Below are positions 60,843 through 64,000 of a stretch of 64,000 nucleotides of DNA, one piece after another. The notes under the pieces are model-generated. The model was not told the DNA's origin, did no database searches, and saw only the letters and a program-made list of their open reading frames with translations. Origin of the DNA: Variovorax sp. dw_308 (GTDB lineage: Bacteria > Pseudomonadota > Gammaproteobacteria > Burkholderiales > Burkholderiaceae_C); assembly GCF_019207085.1 (NCBI RefSeq), contig NZ_JAATOM010000007.1, positions 124,001 through 188,000 on the forward strand, given 5' to 3'. Each line of letters opens with the position of its first letter. Within the stretch, counting starts at the first letter, position 1. Both the position numbers and the translations under genes were made by a program.

Positions 60843-61388
60843 TCAGTCCTTCTGTTTCAGCAGTTCGTTGAGCAGCCTGCGGCCCTCGGGCCAATCGCCC
60901 AGGCCGGATTCGCCGTTGAGGTGTCCGCCCTGCCCGGCGTCGACGAAGCGCGAGCCCCAGTCGGCTGCCAGCTGCCGCGATCGGTCTTGCGCGCAGTAGG
61001 GGTCGTCGTTGGCCGCGATCAGGATTGAGGGGAATGGCAGCTTCTGGCGCACGATGGGCGCCCAGCCGGGGATCATCTGGCGCAGATCGTCGCGCTCCAG
61101 GTCGCCCGGCGCGACCAGCAACGCGGCGCGCACCTTGGCCGTGTGGCGTGAGTGAGAGGCCCAGGCGGCGACGAGGATGCAGCCGAGGCTGTGCGCGACC
61201 AAGGTGACGGGCGCTGGCGCGCCCAGCAGCTCATCTTCGAGCCGCGCCTGCCAATCGCCTCGCAGCGGCCGCATCCAGTCGTACTGCTCGACGCGGTGGT
61301 CGCCGTGCACCACCTCCCAGCGGCTCTGCCAGTGCGGTGCGTCGCTGTTCTGCCAGCCGGGCAACAACCAGATCGATGAGGCGGTCAT
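60843..61388 (-). CDS. RBBP9/YdeN-family alpha/beta hydrolase
   Basis: 181 residues. Nucleophile in VAHSLGCILVAAWA, Asp in ANDDPYC, His in GQGGHLNGESGLGDWPEG: the complete RBBP9-type serine hydrolase triad. Short length is normal. It sits between parA and parB on the same strand, an arrangement I recognise from Comamonadaceae; no link to partitioning is known. Confidence 0.88.
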   Translation of the reverse strand: MTASSIWLLPGWQNSDAPHWQSRWEVVHGDHRVEQYDWMRPLRGDWQARLEDELLGAPAPVTLVAHSLGCILVAAWASHSRHTAKVRAALLVAPGDLERDDLRQMIPGWAPIVRQKLPFPSILIAANDDPYCAQDRSRQLAADWGSRFVDAGQGGHLNGESGLGDWPEGRRLLNELLKQKD

Positions 61389-61435
61389 TTGCTATGAAAT
61401 TGATAGCAGGAGCGATGGCGGATGAGGTCGCGCAC

Positions 61436-62302
61436 TCACTGGACGTCGTTCGAGGCGGGAGCTTCAGTGGCCGACGCCGGGGCCACGGATTGCTGCGGGG
61501 CAACCACGGGCGCCGATGCGGACGCGCTTGCACCGGCCCCCGGCATCTTGACCACCAACTCCTGCGCGAAAGCGAGGAAGGCTTGGCTGCCCTTGGCCGA
61601 AGGATCGAACACCACGCCGGGCAAGCCGTAGCTGGGCGCTTCGGCCAGGCGGACGTTGCGCGGGATCACGGTGTCGAACACCTTGTTGCCGAAGTGCGAC
61701 TTGAGCTGGTCGGCCACCTGTTGCTGCAGCGTGATGCGCGGGTCGAACATCACGCGCAGCAGGCCGATGATCTGCAGGTTCTTGTTGAGGTTCGCATGCA
61801 CCTGCTTGATGGTGTTGACCAGGTCGGTCAGGCCTTCGAGCGCGAAGTATTCGCACTGCATCGGCACGATCACGCCGTGCGCGGCGCACAGGCCGTTGAG
61901 CGTCAGCAGGCTCAGGCTGGGCGGGCAGTCGATCAGGATGAAGTCGTATTCGGCGCCGACCGCGGCGAGCGCGGTGCGCAGGCGCTTCTCGCGGCGGTCG
62001 ATGGACACCATTTCCACCTCGGCGCCGGCCAGCTCGCGGTTGGCGCCGAGCACGTCGTAGCCACACTTGTCGGCGGTGAGGCGGGCCTCGGCCACGGTCG
62101 CCGATTCGAGCAGCACGTCGTAGACGGTGAGTTCGAGCTGGCGCTTGTCGATACCCGAACCCATCGTGGCGTTGCCCTGTGGGTCGAGGTCGATCATGAG
62201 CACGCGCTGGCCGACCTTGGCCAGTCCGGCCGCAAGATTGACCGTGGTGGTCGTCTTGCCGACGCCGCCTTTCTGGTTGGCGATGCAGAAGATGCGAGCC
62301 AT
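61436..62302 (-). CDS. parA: Chromosome partitioning ATPase ParA (Soj family)
   Basis: 288 residues. Deviant Walker A QKGGVGKTTTTVNLAAGLA, then LMIDLDPQGNATMGSGID, and YDFILIDCPPSLSLLTLNGL. The last ~35 residues are an Ala/Ser/Pro-rich extension beyond the usual ParA fold. It binds DNA non-specifically with ATP and drives segregation of ParB-parS complexes. Confidence 0.95.
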   Translation of the reverse strand: MARIFCIANQKGGVGKTTTTVNLAAGLAKVGQRVLMIDLDPQGNATMGSGIDKRQLELTVYDVLLESATVAEARLTADKCGYDVLGANRELAGAEVEMVSIDRREKRLRTALAAVGAEYDFILIDCPPSLSLLTLNGLCAAHGVIVPMQCEYFALEGLTDLVNTIKQVHANLNKNLQIIGLLRVMFDPRITLQQQVADQLKSHFGNKVFDTVIPRNVRLAEAPSYGLPGVVFDPSAKGSQAFLAFAQELVVKMPGAGASASASAPVVAPQQSVAPASATEAPASNDVQ

Positions 62303-62456
62303 CAGTGTTCTCTTCCCGGCTCAGTCGAGCCGTGTTGCGTGGGGTCGCGGGGGATCATGGATGCGGCGGTGATGCGCCGGCGCTTCTGGCGGCGCGGCAC
62401 CGGGAATTCGGATGGACGGGTGCCGCAGGTCGCGCGCGGTTGAAGGTCATGCCGCA

Positions 62457-63071
62457 TCAACTGGAAGCGGCGAGCTTGACGCCAAAGCCGATCAGGAAGA
62501 TGCCAGCCAGCTTTTGCAGCTTCGATGAAATGCGCGGATTGGCGCGCAGCCGTTCGGCGAAAAAGTGCGTCAACAAGACGGCGCCCAGCCCGTAGATGAA
62601 GGTCAACACAGCGACCGTCGCCGCCATGACGCCGAAGGTCACAAGGCCCTGGTGCTTGACCGGGTCGATGAAGAGCGGAAAAAACGCCATGTAGAAAACG
62701 ATCGCCTTGGGGTTCAACAGCGTGATGGTGAAGGCCTGGCTGAAGTACTGGCGGGGGCGGATGTTCAGGATCGGGGCGGCGCCGGGCTTGGCCAGCAGCA
62801 TCTTGCCGCCGAGCCAGGCGAGGTAGATGGCGCCCAGCCATTGGACGCCGTGAAAGACTGCGGGGTATGCCGCCAGCAATGCAGCGATGCCAGCGACTGC
62901 GGCCCACATGAGTGCCTGGTCGCCGGCGATCAGACCGAAAGTGGCGGACAGTCCGCCCCGGATGCCACCTTTGCTGGTGGACGTGATCAAGGCCAGATTC
63001 CCCGGTCCGGGGATGGCAAGAAACAGAATGATGGCCGCGACGAACGCGCCGTAATCAGCAATGCCGAACAT
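62457..63071 (-). CDS. LysE/RhtB-family exporter
   Basis: 204 residues from ATG 63071 and about six hydrophobic helices. The LysE motif is visible in IPGPGNLALITSTSKGGIRGGLSATFGLIAGD and in LNPKAIVFYMAFFPLF. The family exports amino acids such as homoserine, threonine or lysine. It lies between parA and rsmG on the same strand. Confidence 0.9.
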   Translation of the reverse strand: MFGIADYGAFVAAIILFLAIPGPGNLALITSTSKGGIRGGLSATFGLIAGDQALMWAAVAGIAALLAAYPAVFHGVQWLGAIYLAWLGGKMLLAKPGAAPILNIRPRQYFSQAFTITLLNPKAIVFYMAFFPLFIDPVKHQGLVTFGVMAATVAVLTFIYGLGAVLLTHFFAERLRANPRISSKLQKLAGIFLIGFGVKLAASS

Positions 63072-63171
63072 GGGGAAATCTGCTTGGGGGGGATGAAACC
63101 GTCGAGTGTACGCAAGGGCGGTGCCGGAGCGACTGCGCGCCCTCCCCATCGCAGGCGCTTACCGTCAAAAA

Positions 63172-63819
63172 TCAGTCAACAACTGTTGCTTTCTGACGCG
63201 CCCAGACGATGCAGCGCTCGGCATCCAAACTTGGCACGGTCAATTGTTCCACGTGAAACACGTCGACACCTGGAGGCAGAGCGGCCAGTTCATCGACCGG
63301 CACCTTGCCCTTCATGGCCATCCAGCGCGCGCCGGGCGCCAGCAGTTGGGCAGACCCGTTGAAGAAATCCGGTAGCGAGGCGAAAGCACGGGAACTGACG
63401 ATGTCGTACTGCCCTGCCAGGGACTCGACGCGCGCATGCACGCCGTGCAGATTGGGAAGCTTCAATTCGGCCGCAACCTGCTGGACAAACGCCGTCTTCT
63501 TCGCAACCGCGTCCAGGCAACTCACGTCGATGTCGTCTCGCAGGATGGCGATGACGGCACCTGGCAAGCCGGCGCCAGCGCCCACGTCGATCAACTTGCC
63601 GCCCGACGGCTGCTCCCGGCGGAGCGGTTCGACCACAGACATGCTGTCCAGCAAGTGGTGCGACAGCACCAGCGCCGGATCCCGCAAGGCAGTGAGGTTG
63701 TAGACCTTGTTCCACTTCAGGATCAGTGCGGCATACGCCAGCAACCGGTGCGCCTGGCGTTCGGTCAACGCCAGCCCCAACGCGGCGGCACCCGCGTGCA
63801 GTGCAGCGATCTGCGTCAT
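63172..63819 (-). CDS. rsmG: 16S rRNA (guanine527-N7)-methyltransferase RsmG
   Basis: 215 residues. The SAM-binding region is [37 protein letters not shown], and [23 protein letters not shown] is the family N-terminal signature. ATG 63819 overlaps the mnmG stop (ATGA). A parS site lies inside its coding region and encodes VFHVEQ. Confidence 0.95.
   Translation of the reverse strand: MTQIAALHAGAAALGLALTERQAHRLLAYAALILKWNKVYNLTALRDPALVLSHHLLDSMSVVEPLRREQPSGGKLIDVGAGAGLPGAVIAILRDDIDVSCLDAVAKKTAFVQQVAAELKLPNLHGVHARVESLAGQYDIVSSRAFASLPDFFNGSAQLLAPGARWMAMKGKVPVDELAALPPGVDVFHVEQLTVPSLDAERCIVWARQKATVVD
63245..63260. promoter_or_regulatory. parS: parS centromere site inside rsmG
   Basis: TGTTCCACGTGAAACA differs from the consensus palindrome TGTTTCACGTGAAACA at one position. 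It lies within the 3' part of rsmG, about 0.9 kb from parA, as expected for an origin-proximal parS. No other full site was seen in the window. Confidence 0.9.
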
Positions 63820-64000
63820 TCCGCGATCTCGGCGGCGGCCGTCGTGAAGGCGCGATGGCCTCCCTTGCGCAGATGGATCATCAACAAGGAGATGGCCGCA
63901 GGCGTGATGCCGGAAATGCGCGAGGCGAGCCCCAAGGTCTCGGGCCGATGCTTGCCGAGGATCTGTCGCGCTTCGAAGCTTAGCGCGGTGACCTGGCTGT
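63816..64000 (-). CDS. mnmG: tRNA uridine-5-carboxymethylaminomethyl modification enzyme MnmG (C-terminal part)
   Basis: Only the last ~61 codons are in the window. They read [39 protein letters not shown] and on to the stop, matching the MnmG C-terminal helical domain that binds MnmE and tRNA. The stop overlaps the rsmG start (ATGA), the common mnmG-rsmG coupling. Confidence 0.93.
   Translation of the reverse strand, partial: SQVTALSFEARQILGKHRPETLGLASRISGITPAAISLLMIHLRKGGHRAFTTAAAEIAE

Noticed and set aside
1..64000. CRISPR arrays, insertion sequences, prophage or integrated plasmid
   Set aside because: No regularly spaced direct repeats, transposases, integrases or phage structural genes were seen. 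Gene content looks like ordinary chromosome near the origin.

Overview
This is a high-GC stretch of a Burkholderiales chromosome, most like Comamonadaceae (Variovorax and relatives). The pointers are the origin-proximal order mnmG-rsmG-LysE-parA-hydrolase-parB with a parS site inside rsmG, a minCDE operon, a Bug/TctC-type solute receptor, a phasin, and many small CoA-ester catabolic clusters. The genus is an inference; no rRNA gene is present. I recognised no tRNA, CRISPR array, insertion sequence or prophage. Layout. Positions 1-4.9 kb hold a 5'-truncated class III cyclase/TPR protein, a vanadium haloperoxidase/PAP2-fold protein with an N-terminal (Glu-Gly-Val)8 repeat, and a subtilisin-like protease; the last two lack signal peptides. 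Positions 4.9-11 kb hold an enoyl-CoA hydratase, a methanethiol oxidase (selenium-binding protein) followed by a membrane protein, a divergent cupin/AraC pair, and a lone ABC ATPase. Positions 11.2-15.9 kb hold a Tat-exported molybdenum hydroxylase (large subunit, 2Fe-2S subunit, triheme cytochrome c) ending in a strong terminator. A DUF427 gene broken by an 8-bp duplication and a membrane-bound adenylate/guanylate cyclase follow. Positions 18.7-29 kb hold a divergent regulon: on the minus strand an RpiR regulator, an IolC-type kinase fused to an aldolase-like domain, a 3-hydroxyisobutyrate-dehydrogenase-type reductase, a solute receptor, LivH and an SDR; on the plus strand LivM, LivG, LivF and a third ATPase without the signature motif. 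Two GAA-N6-TTC operators sit between the two arms. Positions 29-35.6 kb hold acetoacetyl-CoA synthetase, a GAF histidine kinase, an AsmA-like protein, a thioesterase and a uracil/xanthine permease. Positions 35.7-43.2 kb hold a second divergent regulon under a HutC-type GntR regulator: acyl-CoA dehydrogenase, MaoC hydratase and CitE-like lyase on one side; TctC-type receptor, MmgE/PrpD protein and CaiB/BaiF CoA-transferase on the other. Both promoters carry the same TTTGTCCGTACAA operator over the -10 region. The gene set fits activation, oxidation, hydration and cleavage of a branched dicarboxylate such as methylsuccinate, mesaconate or itaconate. Positions 43.2-51.9 kb hold lipid and storage functions around minCDE: wax ester synthase/DGAT with a histone-like tail, two alpha/beta hydrolases, a phasin and an acyl-CoA ligase. 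Positions 52-59.7 kb hold a STAND-like ATPase, a glutamate/aspartate receptor, a DadA-like oxidase, a PduO-type adenosyltransferase, a D-lactate/glycolate-type dehydrogenase and a CsgG-like lipoprotein. Positions 59.8-64 kb hold parB, parA, rsmG and the end of mnmG. Non-coding structure worth noting: an imperfect palindromic element of about 140 bp occurs three times, each time between convergent genes; a different 123-bp palindrome supplies the stop codon of the glutamate receptor gene; and a 40-bp tandem repeat overlaps the end of the CsgG-like gene.
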